From: a virus
Virus record (IMG/VR): IMGVR_UViG_3300005337_000019
Location: 18,991 to 82,990 of that record
DNA length: 64,000 nt
Direction: 5' to 3' (one strand)
The notes below the pieces were generated by a model. That model had not been told where the DNA came from. It saw nothing but the letters and a program-made list of their open reading frames with translations, and ran no database searches. The position numbers and the translations under genes were made by a program. This document shows, piece by piece, positions 31,301 to 40,240 of the stretch (position 1 is its first letter; each line of letters opens with the position of its first letter).

Positions 31301-34152
31301 AGTACGAGAACAAGCGTCTGGAGATCGAGGAGAACACTCGCAAGGCGATCGCCGAGCAGCAGGCCCTCATCAAAAGCTCCGAGCGGCGCATCGAACTGCA
31401 CGTTGCGCTACCGGAAGACACGCAGGCGATCCAGCGCGCGACCGATCGCATCAAGGAAATCACGCGCAAGGGCACCGCGGAGATCGAGACCGAGCGCGTG
31501 AACCGCGACACGAAAATCATGCAGGTCTACGCCGAGATGCAGAAGACGATGCGCACCTCTCGGCAGCAGACCGAAGAGGCGCGCGCCGCGCAGGTGGCCG
31601 GCGATGAGGCGGAACGTGGCCTCGAAATCGCGCGCGCCACGCTCGATGTCGAGAGGGCGCGGTCGGCCGAGATCATGACGCAGGCCAACGCCTCACGCAT
31701 GGCGAGCGCCGAGCGTCTCGTCGCCGAGCAGGAGTTCGAATCGAAGCGCATCGCGATCGCCGAGGAAGCAAACAAACAGATCGCCGAACAGCGGTCGATC
31801 ATCGATACGGCGACGCAGCGCATCAACGGGAATTTCGACGGGATCGCGGCGACGCCGGCGGACTATCAGGCGTTGGATCGCGCGATCGCGCGCATTCGCG
31901 AGATTCAGCGCAAGGCGAACGCCGACACGCTGAAGGAGCGGCTGCAGCTCAACGCGAATACCACGAACATCGACATCAATGAACAGCGCAACCGGCAGGA
32001 GGCCCTCAACACGCTCCGCGGCGATTCGTACGCCATCGAGCTCGCCGAGAAGATCATCCATGAGCGGGCGAAGGGCACGATCGAAGGCGCCGAGGCGGCG
32101 CGCTCTGCGGCGCACCTGCTGCGCATCTACCTCGACACGCTCGATCTGATCGAGGACCACTGGAAGAACGTCGCTCAATCCATGGCGGACTCGGTCACCT
32201 CGGCATTCGAAACGATGCTGCGCGGCGGCAAGCTGGCGGACGTGGCGAAGGCCATCGGAGAGGTTTGGCAAAAGAACGCGCTGGGCGACATCAGTGAATG
32301 GCTGAAGAACTGGGCCGGCAAGGTGGCGAACGCGGCGAACGGCCGCGACGCCAACGGTAACGTGATCCCGGACGGCTCCCCTGGCGCGAAAGGCTCGCCC
32401 GAGCAGAAACGCGCGATGGTCAAGCTCGGCGCAGCGCAATCGGTCGGTGCTGGCCTTGCCGGCTATGCCGCGGGGCAGGGCGGCGGAGCTGCGACCGCGT
32501 CGGCCGTCGCCGCGTTCGCATCGGGGCTGATGTCCGGAAACATCTACGTCGCGATCGCTGCCGCGATTGCGTCGCTGATCGGATCGGCGATCGCCGGCGA
32601 GCAGAAACGCGCCAACTACAAATACGGCGTTCCCACCTTCCTCGGAAATGGGCAGGTGGACGTGCAGGGCACGCGCAACATCGAGAAGCCCGAGCGCGAC
32701 GCGATGATTTCGAAGTTCCAGAGTCAGTTTAATGACCAGTGGAACGCCTGGGTGAACATCGCGCTCAAGCTGCCGGGCACCAAAATCCCGAAGCTGGACA
32801 CGGCGTTCACGCCGTACTCTCGCGACTATTTCCAACCCGAGGCGTCGCAGAACTTCCTCAAGCACTGGGACGAATACCTCGCCAACACGTTGCCCGACGA
32901 GATCGCCGGCAAGTTCAAAGACGGCCTCCGTGCGTCGTTCATCGACGCGATGGCGACGATGGCCCGAGGTCCTGTAACGGCAGACGTGAAGAAGCTGCTC
33001 GGCGCGCAGTTCGATAAGTTTTGGGCCGAAGCCGACAAACTCGACGCAAACAAGCGGACGCAGTTCTGGAGCGATCTCGCGGACGGTCTCAACGCCTTCG
33101 CCAACGCGCAGCGCCGCCTGAAGAACGTCGGCCTCGCGATGGGCAACCTGTCGGCCGCACGCTTCGACGAGAACGGCAATTTCAAACAGAACGGCGATTC
33201 CGACTTCGTCTCGACGCTCAAGCAAGGCACGCAGGGCATCTTCGATCAGGCGCGCGCAATGGTGAACCTCACGGGTCCGGATCGCGTTGCCGCGTTCAAG
33301 CAACTGGGGCAATCGATCGAACAGGTGACCAAGTCGCTGAGCGACTACATCGCCCACATCGGCGAGGTGCTGCGCAACCTGCGCAACAGCTTCGACGACG
33401 CTTACTACCAGCACAAGCTCTTCATGGCCGGCGAGGTTCAGGACGCGAACGGCAACGTGATCCATCCGGCCGACAAGAACGCGCAAGCGCGGATCATGGA
33501 GGAGGAGTACAACCGAACCGTCAACAAAATCCAGAACGCGGCATCGCTCGGCCTGAGCGCCGACGAAGTGGAGGCACTGACCAACAAGGCGATGGGCCTG
33601 CTCAACGACATCTTCATGCTCGACCCGACCGCGAAGGCGGATGCGTGGTGGGCAGATCAGATGGCCGTTCTCGACCGGCTGAGCCAGCAGTCGATTCTCG
33701 AGCTCGGTGAGAGGGCAAAGAGCGCGGTCGACAAGCTCTTGCTGGAGGTGCAGCCGTTCGTCGATTGGTTCAACGGTCTGCCCGTCGATCTGAAGGCCGC
33801 GCAGGCCGAGCTCACCGGGCCGGGAGGAGCGTTCGACGGATTCGCTCAGGCGCTCGAGGACCTGACGAAGCGCATCAACGAAACCTTGCCGGGCGGCGGC
33901 ACGACGCCGAGCGGTCCCGGCACTGGCGGCAACGGTCCTGGCGATGGCGGCACCGGCGGCGAAAAGAATCAGGACCTTCGCACTGGGTCCTCTTTCTCGG
34001 CATCCTCTGCGGCGGTGGTCACGTCCGCCGGCGACACGTACAACTTCTACTTTGGAAACGTCTACGGCGTGGATGACCTTCAGGGACAGATCCTCGCCGC
34101 GATCGAGTATGCGGCCAACAGCAAGCCGCAAATCCTACAGAGGAAATGGTGA
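28360..34152 (+). CDS. Tape measure protein
   Basis: 1930 residues from ATG 28360 (MDIVQGVRIEV). The largest gene, located after the tail chaperones. Residues about 110-190 form a highly regular coiled coil (repeats of AAERE/QKR type), residues about 285-320 a hydrophobic segment (ILALVFAVTAAFRILVNVI), residues 770-1270 a second long coiled-coil region with internal repeats (the ERNLSLAHATFDVEKAKTAE and ERGLEIARATLDVERARSAE units), and residues about 1350-1420 a Gly/Ala-rich membrane-active segment (YVAIAAAIASLIGSAIAG). Tape length scales at roughly 1.5 angstrom per residue, so a tail near 290 nm is suggested if the whole protein is extended; this is inference. Confidence 0.92.
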   Translation: MDIVQGVRIEVQTKGTDKVGTLSRSVETLIEKVGGLNNLSLAGLTSNLNSAAQAAANLVKSISGTAVTQQTAQMGRSVTAAAETSSRAVDRAAAQQERAAKRAADTQAREAKRAADAAEREQKRATDAAEREQKRLTDAAEREHRRMTAAVEREARKRQAAIEREARAEEREMMNLATRAARGVQRNFALGKLTDGQTSTLGSLGLSASSLAGMATKDAAKAINEALGNIPDKAERTRMAFQLMGQAAQSATPQINSLSGGLIVLLQSFMKGGTSGMSAALGALINPLTIILALVFAVTAAFRILVNVISMVASAMYEAGKTGLEYNAFLLEAKLGIGSLLMTYGRWIDGQGRVIDSSRAFVRAQQLSVQVLEQARIAALETTATFPEMVRGLQEGMGPALQAGFNPTQVVRFTQAMTQAAGAIGMPFEQLGQEIRGVFEFDFSKNSRISRMLFQGMGKSAEELRTQFAAMSSAARFDFIMDRLKAFSLAGDQLARTPKGALSNLKDAYQQILGAGTVKLTDDFTKAVLRLSNSFLIVGKNGEKAFNPFLIEAIKKTYDSVDRLGMRVLDLAEAFSALVPFVSLDFKGDTTFERLSDAISDATHKLREYAEILRDISNHPWSWASTGATAGLMGMMPFGTPLAALILKLRGATSGQSASARVSEEDDWLKDIADPKVAKWIAENSTENGDRRWIRENISWLKQLRIQSGGPAAEEGAMPNTGNVDAYYLQYDKPDDADTAHKIEQMRQGVETAQQQAKLAGTVNQYDRENLQLKIAIGNADEKLLKSRAEAEKMEGSAKQKTELLALAQKQSDADKLAAQNAYSVAMDRISRQANEQVRSAQAQLEITRMQIGAAGKLDELVRARVNHNVALANIENERLSTRAGIDPGNPNKGRLESLADQTAAAKRTAENVAYEESIAETTRQQEEQTRAMKFSADQAERNLSLAHATFDVEKAKTAEILTQGDAARLAITQRIAAETEYENKRLEIEENTRKAIAEQQALIKSSERRIELHVALPEDTQAIQRATDRIKEITRKGTAEIETERVNRDTKIMQVYAEMQKTMRTSRQQTEEARAAQVAGDEAERGLEIARATLDVERARSAEIMTQANASRMASAERLVAEQEFESKRIAIAEEANKQIAEQRSIIDTATQRINGNFDGIAATPADYQALDRAIARIREIQRKANADTLKERLQLNANTTNIDINEQRNRQEALNTLRGDSYAIELAEKIIHERAKGTIEGAEAARSAAHLLRIYLDTLDLIEDHWKNVAQSMADSVTSAFETMLRGGKLADVAKAIGEVWQKNALGDISEWLKNWAGKVANAANGRDANGNVIPDGSPGAKGSPEQKRAMVKLGAAQSVGAGLAGYAAGQGGGAATASAVAAFASGLMSGNIYVAIAAAIASLIGSAIAGEQKRANYKYGVPTFLGNGQVDVQGTRNIEKPERDAMISKFQSQFNDQWNAWVNIALKLPGTKIPKLDTAFTPYSRDYFQPEASQNFLKHWDEYLANTLPDEIAGKFKDGLRASFIDAMATMARGPVTADVKKLLGAQFDKFWAEADKLDANKRTQFWSDLADGLNAFANAQRRLKNVGLAMGNLSAARFDENGNFKQNGDSDFVSTLKQGTQGIFDQARAMVNLTGPDRVAAFKQLGQSIEQVTKSLSDYIAHIGEVLRNLRNSFDDAYYQHKLFMAGEVQDANGNVIHPADKNAQARIMEEEYNRTVNKIQNAASLGLSADEVEALTNKAMGLLNDIFMLDPTAKADAWWADQMAVLDRLSQQSILELGERAKSAVDKLLLEVQPFVDWFNGLPVDLKAAQAELTGPGGAFDGFAQALEDLTKRINETLPGGGTTPSGPGTGGNGPGDGGTGGEKNQDLRTGSSFSASSAAVVTSAGDTYNFYFGNVYGVDDLQGQILAAIEYAANSKPQILQRKW

Positions 34153-34715
34153 TTTCAATGGTGCTACATCTCATCGCCTGGGTCGTCGTTGCGTACGTCA
34201 CGATGTCGGCAACCGAGTACGTCTCTCACCGCTGGTTCATGCATCGGCCGATTGCGGCGCGCTGGCCTGCGCTGACGCAATTTCCGCGTCTGCAATGGCT
34301 GTGGGGGATCGTACGGCACGCGTACGCCAGGCACGCCGTGCTGCATCACGGTCGGCACTACGGGCGCTCCTTTGAGCGTTCGGACGACCCTGAAGCGCAG
34401 CACACCAGCGTGGATGTGACCCCCGCCGAGATGCTCGTCGGGCTGGCGCCATTGTGGTTGCCGGTGTTCTTTTTCGTGAGTTGGACGGGCGGCGTGATTC
34501 TGGCGATGACGTTCGTCGCCCACGGCTTCGCGTGGGGCGTGTTGCATCGCGAAATGCACGAACCGCAAGGCCGTTGGTTTGCCACGACGCGTCTCTATCG
34601 GTTCTTTCGCGGCTACCACGCCGCGCATCACGCGCACGTGAATCGGAACTTCAACGCGATTTTCCCGTTGTTTGACCACCTTTTCGGCACCTACGGAGGG
34701 CGCACCGTTGCGTGA
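34146..34715 (+). CDS. Membrane fatty-acid hydroxylase / desaturase superfamily
   Basis: 189 residues overlapping the tape measure stop. Four membrane segments are likely (VLHLIAWVVVAYVTM, LVGLAPLWLPVFFFVSW, GVILAMTFVAHGFAW and neighbours). The di-iron His clusters are complete: HRWFMH near residue 28, HAVLHHGRHYG near 63, HREMH near 138, and YHAAHHAHVNRNFNAIFPLF near 157, the last typical of the FA_hydroxylase / carotene-hydroxylase family. The expected reaction is O2-dependent hydroxylation or desaturation of a lipid. Its place inside the tail operon, fused by overlap to the tape measure gene, is remarkable. Confidence 0.8.
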   Translation: MVISMVLHLIAWVVVAYVTMSATEYVSHRWFMHRPIAARWPALTQFPRLQWLWGIVRHAYARHAVLHHGRHYGRSFERSDDPEAQHTSVDVTPAEMLVGLAPLWLPVFFFVSWTGGVILAMTFVAHGFAWGVLHREMHEPQGRWFATTRLYRFFRGYHAAHHAHVNRNFNAIFPLFDHLFGTYGGRTVA

Positions 34716-35301
34716 TCTCTCCAACCTTGAGGGGAAGCACACCGCGTCGGAAAACAACGCGCCGGTGTCGCTCGTCGCGATGGAGTTTCCCGGCAACCCC
34801 TACTACATGACGGACATCGACGCCGACTTCGGCGACGTGTATCTCAACCGCTCGAGCGGCGCGATGCAGCACGTGCCGGCTACGGGGTTCGATCTGTTCC
34901 TTCCGACGCCCGGCCTCAAGGTGCCGACCATCACCCTCTCCGACCAAACTATTCAGGACGACATGACGATCACCATCGCGAATCCGAATCGCGCATGGTT
35001 TCAGATCGTGGGCGCGAACGCATACCGCGATTCCCTCGTCACGGTGTGGCAGGGGCAGCTCGACGTGAGCTCGAGCTCACCTGAGCTCTTCAACTTCACC
35101 GAAGGCGGCGTGCGCCTCTACGTCGGCCGCGTCTCGGGCAATCTGCATGTCACGCGCGAGACGGCGACGATTCTCGTAAAGCCGCACGTCGTGCCGTTCA
35201 CGGTCACCATCCCTTACCGGATTCACGATGCCTCGCAATTCAAACGCCTCCCGCCGGCGAACAAAAAGCTGACGTGGGGATTCACGGTGCGGACGGAGTA
35301 G
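34708..35301 (+). CDS. Tail-tip region protein
   Basis: 197 residues from TTG 34708, eight bases after GGAGG and overlapping the hydroxylase stop; an earlier start at 34672 is open but lacks an RBS. Beta-rich (VPTITLSDQTIQDDMTITIA, GGVRLYVGRVSGNLHVTRET). Position right after the tape measure suggests the distal tail protein or first baseplate hub component; it has a loose similarity in layout to DUF1833/DUF2163 proteins. Confidence 0.6.
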   Translation: MRDLSNLEGKHTASENNAPVSLVAMEFPGNPYYMTDIDADFGDVYLNRSSGAMQHVPATGFDLFLPTPGLKVPTITLSDQTIQDDMTITIANPNRAWFQIVGANAYRDSLVTVWQGQLDVSSSSPELFNFTEGGVRLYVGRVSGNLHVTRETATILVKPHVVPFTVTIPYRIHDASQFKRLPPANKKLTWGFTVRTE

Positions 35302-35307
35302 AGACCG

Positions 35308-36027
35308 ATGCCGCGCTCCTACATGCCCGCTTTCCCCGACATCCGCGGTCAGAAGTATGAACGGACGCCGATCAGCGAGACGCAGTCATCGCCGCTCGAC
35401 ACCGCCGGTGATGTGCACGGCATCACTGGCACCGTCATCTCGTCCGGGACCGATGGCGAGATTCGCCTGCCCGTCATCCGACGCTACCGCTACCGCCTGG
35501 GATGGGACCTTGTGTCCACCGAGCAGGCCGTCGACATCGAATATGCGGCGCTCTACCTCTGCGCGGACGGCACGGGCGTCTGCCCGTTCATTGAATGGGA
35601 GGTAACGGACGAGAGCGATTATCCGATCGTCGAGTCGGTCGGAAATCCGACGTTCGCGTTTCCGCTGATCCAGCCCGACCTCGATGCCGGAAGCATCATT
35701 TTCGTCCACTGGTGGGAAGTTCGGAGCTTCACGCTCGTCGACTTCGGTGGCGGAGCGATCGATCAAGGGTGGCCCGAACCGGACGGATCGAGTTACGTCG
35801 TCACCCAGGACGATACGTGGCTCGGAAACATCCCGTCGATGCATGTTCCTGACTGGGCGCCCGACACGATCGGCGGTGCCTACGTGCAAGGTCGGCGGAT
35901 TCGCATCGTGACGACCGAAGCGGGATCGTATGTGCGCGAAAAGACGAAACAGCCCGACCGCTGGTCGGTCAGCGTGACGCTGATCGAAAAGGAGACCGGC
36001 ATCGCGCCGGGATACGCGCGCGCATGA
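35308..36027 (+). CDS. Tail-tip region protein
   Basis: 239 residues, mostly beta strands, with aromatic-rich patches (WWEVRSFTLVDFGGGAIDQG). Overlaps the next gene by ATGA. Assigned to the tail tip by synteny; no family motif. Confidence 0.55.
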   Translation: MPRSYMPAFPDIRGQKYERTPISETQSSPLDTAGDVHGITGTVISSGTDGEIRLPVIRRYRYRLGWDLVSTEQAVDIEYAALYLCADGTGVCPFIEWEVTDESDYPIVESVGNPTFAFPLIQPDLDAGSIIFVHWWEVRSFTLVDFGGGAIDQGWPEPDGSSYVVTQDDTWLGNIPSMHVPDWAPDTIGGAYVQGRRIRIVTTEAGSYVREKTKQPDRWSVSVTLIEKETGIAPGYARA

Positions 36028-36647
36028 CGGCTTTCATCGATCTCTCGCCCGACACGCTCGGCGTCGGCAACAAGTACCGCATGGTGCCGTTGTGGGGGCC
36101 GAAGTCCGTGCACTCGCGTGGCGCGCCGCAGTTCACCGGCTTCCGAAAGTTCCGGCGCCCGCGGTTCACGTTCGACCTGGCGTGGACGCAACTCGAAAAG
36201 CCGATCGCGCAGGAGATCGATCGACACGTGCGCGCGCAACTCGCCACGGTGTTCCCGTTTGATTGGTTCGACTGGTATTCGTGGTGGTGGCAGTCGGTCC
36301 TCGTTGGCGTTGGCAACGGCGTCACGGTGCAATGGGTTTTGCCGGCGAAGGACGTAACCGACGTGACCATCTACACCGGCGGCGCAACGCTCGCCGGCGG
36401 TGCGAACGATCGGCAACTGATCGGCGGCAACATCGAATATCGCATCGGCCCGAACCTCGAGGACGGCGTCACGCTCTTTTCGCCGCCGCCGGCGGGGCGA
36501 CCGATTTGGGCGTACTTCCGCGGCCGCCGCCGCTGGAACGTCACGATCGAATCCGACCTGCAGCAGGCGCTCAGCCGCGACCTCGATACCGGTCTCTACT
36601 CGGTTCCGATGCGCATCATTCAGACGAAACCAACGGTGACCGCATGA
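36024..36647 (+). CDS. Tail-tip region protein
   Basis: 207 residues, ATGA overlaps on both sides. FPFDWFDWYSWWWQSVLVG (about residues 80-98) is extremely aromatic. The C-terminal FSPPPAGRPIWAYFRGRRRW with the final strand pattern suggests a minor tail protein of the DUF2460/TIGR02217 kind, but this is uncertain. Confidence 0.55.
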   Translation: MTAFIDLSPDTLGVGNKYRMVPLWGPKSVHSRGAPQFTGFRKFRRPRFTFDLAWTQLEKPIAQEIDRHVRAQLATVFPFDWFDWYSWWWQSVLVGVGNGVTVQWVLPAKDVTDVTIYTGGATLAGGANDRQLIGGNIEYRIGPNLEDGVTLFSPPPAGRPIWAYFRGRRRWNVTIESDLQQALSRDLDTGLYSVPMRIIQTKPTVTA

Positions 36648-39600
36648 GCGATCTACGCGAAATCAAAGGGGACGAGACCGAAAGCGACCGCGCCAAACGC
36701 GAGCGTGAGATCGAGCGCGGCGCGACTGTTCTGAACGAACAGATCGAGCGTCGGCGGGCGACTGGATCAACGCCGGAAGTCATCTCGCGCGGCCCGTTCA
36801 CCGTTCCGAACCGGCCATACATCCCCGGCGCAGGTCCGCCGGCAGCGGCGCCGACCGAGCGGACGTTCCTCGATCCGCGCGAGTACACGACGACGATGAG
36901 CGCGGCCGGGCTGCCCATCGACATCGCGCTCGGGCGATGCCTTCAGCCGCAGACGAAGCTGATTTACGAGGAGTCGTGGGCGAATTCCACGGTTCTCACG
37001 TGGATCGTGTCGCTGTGCGAGGGCCCCATTCAGTCGGTGCAGCCGATCGCCGACAACAAGCCGCTGCGGATGGCCTCCGGCAGCTTCACGAACCCCAACG
37101 GCACGCTGTTCGTCGACGACACGGGCTTCATTCGCGTCTACGTCTACGACGGCTCGCAGACCTCGATCGCATCGTCGGGGCTCGGCACGTACGACGCGCT
37201 CGCCGCGGCCGAAGAAGTTCACACCGGGATCGCGCTGGCCGTCGTGTTCATCACCTTCGACAACGACAAGATGAACACGGCACCGACGATGACGTGGGTG
37301 CTCGAGGGTTACCGTTTGTGCAAGGACCCCGTCGACGGCGTGCGGCGCTATTCGCCGTATCCGCCCGTTCACGCGCGCGAGCTGCTGACGAACACGACGT
37401 GGGGCATTCAACTGCCCGACGACGCGCAACATCTCGACGACCACCTCACGAACCTCGGCGGCTGGGGCCGCGCGCGTAATGACTGCGCGGTCGCGATTTT
37501 CCCGCCGACGCCGTCCAACGCTCCAACGGCCGCGATCACGGGATCCGGCAGCATCCCGGCGGGCGGCTACTGGTACACGTTCACCAGCGTAACGGGCGAT
37601 GGCGTGGAAACGCTCGAGTCGCCGCTCTCGGCGCAGGTCACGGTGGCGGCCGGTCCATCAAAGCAGATCACGGTGACCGTGCCCGCCGGCGGCGCCGGTA
37701 CAGCGAAGCGGAACGTCTATCGCAACGCGACGATCGGCGTACAGACGCCCCGATATCTCGTCGGCACCATCAGCAGCAACACCGCCGGCGCGACCCTCGT
37801 CGACAACACGGACAACACGACATTGCTCGGCCAGGGCGTCACGGCGCCCACCGTCGCGCCGCGCCCGGAGCGGTACATCGCCGGAATCCTCATCTCCCGG
37901 CAGGCTAACGGACAGGACTGGCTCGACACGATCCTTGCGCACTTCGCCGGCAAGATGACAATGGACAACGGCCGCTATCAGTGCCGCGTGGATCAAAAGC
38001 TCGACGCCGGCTACACGAAGATGGTCCTCCGGGATGAGATTTACGACACCGGGACGGATCTTCTGGTGGGATCGCCTGAGCTCGCGCCGGCGAACGTCGA
38101 TCCGATGAGCGTCGAGGTGTGGCGGAAGGACGAGACCGAGCTTTTCAACGTCATCACCATCAACTACCTCGATTCCAACAACAACTTTCAGTCCGCGAGC
38201 GTCACGCTGAAGCGCGACAAGGTGAAGGCCCTGCTCGAGCGGCCTCGTATCGCGACGTTTGAGCTTCCGGGATGTCCCGACAAGAACCAAGCGATGCGCC
38301 TCGCCACGCTTTACCTCAACCGGGCGTGGGACGATCTGTTGTGGCGCGTGCGCGGCGATCGCGCACTGCTGGCGCTGCAGCCGGGTCTGGACGTCGCGCA
38401 TCTGCTCATCGGTGGGCTCGTTTTCGATGGGCGCGTGCTGAAGCTCACGACGGATGGTGACGCTTTCATCGCTGAAGGTGAGGAGTACCAGGAACCGAGC
38501 TATGCCGAGCGCGTGCAGAACGAGGACTCGCCGATCGGTTCGACGATTCCTGACCCGAGCGCGACGCCGCCGAACCCGACGAACTGCGCCGTGCGCGAGG
38601 TGATGAGCGAAGGCACCGGCGGCGCCTCTGGCTACTTGCTGGTGAGCTTCACGCCTGGCAACACGCCGTATTACCGCGCGACCCGCGTGGTGGTGAACGA
38701 CGGCCTCAATACCTACGTCGCCGGCGAGATGGCCGTGGGCCCGATCCCGGTCCGTAATCCGCGTCGCGGGTATCCGCACATCATCACGCTCTACACGATC
38801 ACCGATCGCGGAACCCGCATCTCGACCGGCTTCGTGTTGGCGCCGATCACGCCGCAGCTCCTCGGCCCGGTCGTCCCGGACGTGCAGAACCTCTCGGCTC
38901 CGTTCGACACGTTCACGAACCGCGGCACGATCACCTGCACGCTGCCTCCGTATGTCGGCATCGACCACATCGAGATTTTCGACAACTACGGCAACCCCGC
39001 GGTTCCGCCCCGTCGCCACAGCGTTCCCGCGTCGACCGTGGCCGCAGGTCAGCCGATCGATCTCAAAGACATGATCCACGGCGACGGGTATACCGACGAT
39101 CTCTCCTTCAGCATCATCGTCAAGGTGGTCAACTCGTTCGGCGACAAATCGCCGGGGTTGCCGATCACGTGGAAGGTAGCGCGCAACGGCCAGGCGAGTT
39201 ACGCGGTCGGATACGACCCGCGCGATGTCACCTTCGACGGCGCGAAGATTTGGGTGAGCAACTACAACGGCGCGAACGTGTCGCGCCTCGATCGAAGCAC
39301 GACCCCCGCCACGGTCGACCTGACCGTGTCCGTTGGATCGAAGCCGTTCGGCATCCTCTACGCGAACGGCTACGTGTGGGTGGCGAACTTCGGCAGCGAC
39401 TCGATCACGAGGATGAACCCTGACGGCACTGGCGTGACGACGCTGAGCCTCACAGCCGGTGACGGGCCGATCGGCCTCGTGAAAACGGTCTCGTCTACGG
39501 GCGCGCAATCCATCGCCATCAGTTGCCACACCTCGGGCAAGGTGAAGGCGATCGATTTGTCGACGCTTTCGGTGTTGCCGTGGTCCGCGACGGTCGGCCG

Positions 39601-40147
39601 CAAGCCGTGCTTCATGTACCCAGTCACGGTGAGCGGGAAGCTCTTTCTCTACGTCTGTAACTACCTCGACAACACGCTGAGCGTGATCAATGAGGCCGGC
39701 AGCGTCATCGCCACGATTCCCGTGGGGCAGGGTCCGTTCGGCCTCACGTACGACGGCACGAACCTGTGGATCTGCAACTACGCGGATTCGACGATGTCGA
39801 TCGTGAACCCCGCGACGAACACGGTGGTCGGAACGGTGGTGCTCGGAACGCACACCGGCCCCACCGACGCGGCGTACGTGAACGGTTACGTGTGGGTGAC
39901 GGAGGCTCAGGCGCGCCAGCTCACGCGCATCAACGTGAACACGCGCACGGCAACGGCCCACACACCGCAGCCATCGTCGCCGCGGTCGATTCTGTACGAC
40001 GGCACCGATCTATGGATGCCGCTCAATCTCAACGACGCCTCGAGCACGGTGCCGGTCACCGTGACGAATCCGGGACCTGGCGGCGGAACGTCGGCACCGG
40101 TGAACTTCAAGATTCTCGGTCTCGATCCGTCACCGTTACCGTCCTAA
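36644..40147 (+). CDS. gpJ-like tail tip protein with C-terminal YVTN-type beta-propeller
   Basis: 1167 residues from ATG 36644. The first 760 residues resemble the host-specificity / baseplate hub protein (lambda gpJ, phage-tail_3): VLTWIVSLCEGPIQSVQPIA, an FN3-like insert (GGYWYTFTSVTGDGVETLES, about residues 306-325) and ATLYLNRAWDDLLWRVRGDR. Residues about 846-1125 are a propeller with recurrent blades (GAKIWVSNYNGANVSRLD, NGYVWVANFGSDSITRMN, GTNLWICNYADSTMSIVN, NGYVWVTEAQARQLTRIN). The final 30 residues (VTVTNPGPGGGTSAPVNFKI) are the end of an IPT/TIG repeat like those of the next protein, suggesting domain shuffling. Confidence 0.8.
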   Translation: MSDLREIKGDETESDRAKREREIERGATVLNEQIERRRATGSTPEVISRGPFTVPNRPYIPGAGPPAAAPTERTFLDPREYTTTMSAAGLPIDIALGRCLQPQTKLIYEESWANSTVLTWIVSLCEGPIQSVQPIADNKPLRMASGSFTNPNGTLFVDDTGFIRVYVYDGSQTSIASSGLGTYDALAAAEEVHTGIALAVVFITFDNDKMNTAPTMTWVLEGYRLCKDPVDGVRRYSPYPPVHARELLTNTTWGIQLPDDAQHLDDHLTNLGGWGRARNDCAVAIFPPTPSNAPTAAITGSGSIPAGGYWYTFTSVTGDGVETLESPLSAQVTVAAGPSKQITVTVPAGGAGTAKRNVYRNATIGVQTPRYLVGTISSNTAGATLVDNTDNTTLLGQGVTAPTVAPRPERYIAGILISRQANGQDWLDTILAHFAGKMTMDNGRYQCRVDQKLDAGYTKMVLRDEIYDTGTDLLVGSPELAPANVDPMSVEVWRKDETELFNVITINYLDSNNNFQSASVTLKRDKVKALLERPRIATFELPGCPDKNQAMRLATLYLNRAWDDLLWRVRGDRALLALQPGLDVAHLLIGGLVFDGRVLKLTTDGDAFIAEGEEYQEPSYAERVQNEDSPIGSTIPDPSATPPNPTNCAVREVMSEGTGGASGYLLVSFTPGNTPYYRATRVVVNDGLNTYVAGEMAVGPIPVRNPRRGYPHIITLYTITDRGTRISTGFVLAPITPQLLGPVVPDVQNLSAPFDTFTNRGTITCTLPPYVGIDHIEIFDNYGNPAVPPRRHSVPASTVAAGQPIDLKDMIHGDGYTDDLSFSIIVKVVNSFGDKSPGLPITWKVARNGQASYAVGYDPRDVTFDGAKIWVSNYNGANVSRLDRSTTPATVDLTVSVGSKPFGILYANGYVWVANFGSDSITRMNPDGTGVTTLSLTAGDGPIGLVKTVSSTGAQSIAISCHTSGKVKAIDLSTLSVLPWSATVGRKPCFMYPVTVSGKLFLYVCNYLDNTLSVINEAGSVIATIPVGQGPFGLTYDGTNLWICNYADSTMSIVNPATNTVVGTVVLGTHTGPTDAAYVNGYVWVTEAQARQLTRINVNTRTATAHTPQPSSPRSILYDGTDLWMPLNLNDASSTVPVTVTNPGPGGGTSAPVNFKILGLDPSPLPS

Positions 40148-40240
40148 CAAGGACCTATGTAGGTACTACTTAGAACCAGAAGGGGACCAGCGGAAACTAG
40201 TTAAAACCAGTAAAAACTAGTTTTTACCGTCTGAAATACG
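40148..40240. other. AT-rich intergenic element with perfect palindrome
   Basis: This gap is far more AT-rich than its surroundings. TAAAAACTAGTTTTTA (40211-40226) is a perfect 16-bp palindrome, AAACTAGTT occurs upstream at 40194, and ACCAG recurs three times between them. No RBS is seen before ATG 40241. It may be a promoter/operator or terminator separating two fibre genes. Confidence 0.5.

Noticed and set aside
29155-31401. 748-codon minus-strand open frame inside the tape measure gene
   Set aside because: It is a mirror of a GC-rich coding strand; the residues are mostly Arg, Leu, Val and His with no domain, while the plus strand is clearly the tape measure protein.
31693-34131. 812-codon minus-strand open frame inside the tape measure gene
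   Set aside because: Same reason: shadow of a long plus-strand gene with codon bias that removes stops on the other strand.
37658-39961. 767-codon minus-strand open frame inside the gpJ-like gene
   Set aside because: Shadow frame; the plus strand shows propeller blades and tail-tip motifs.
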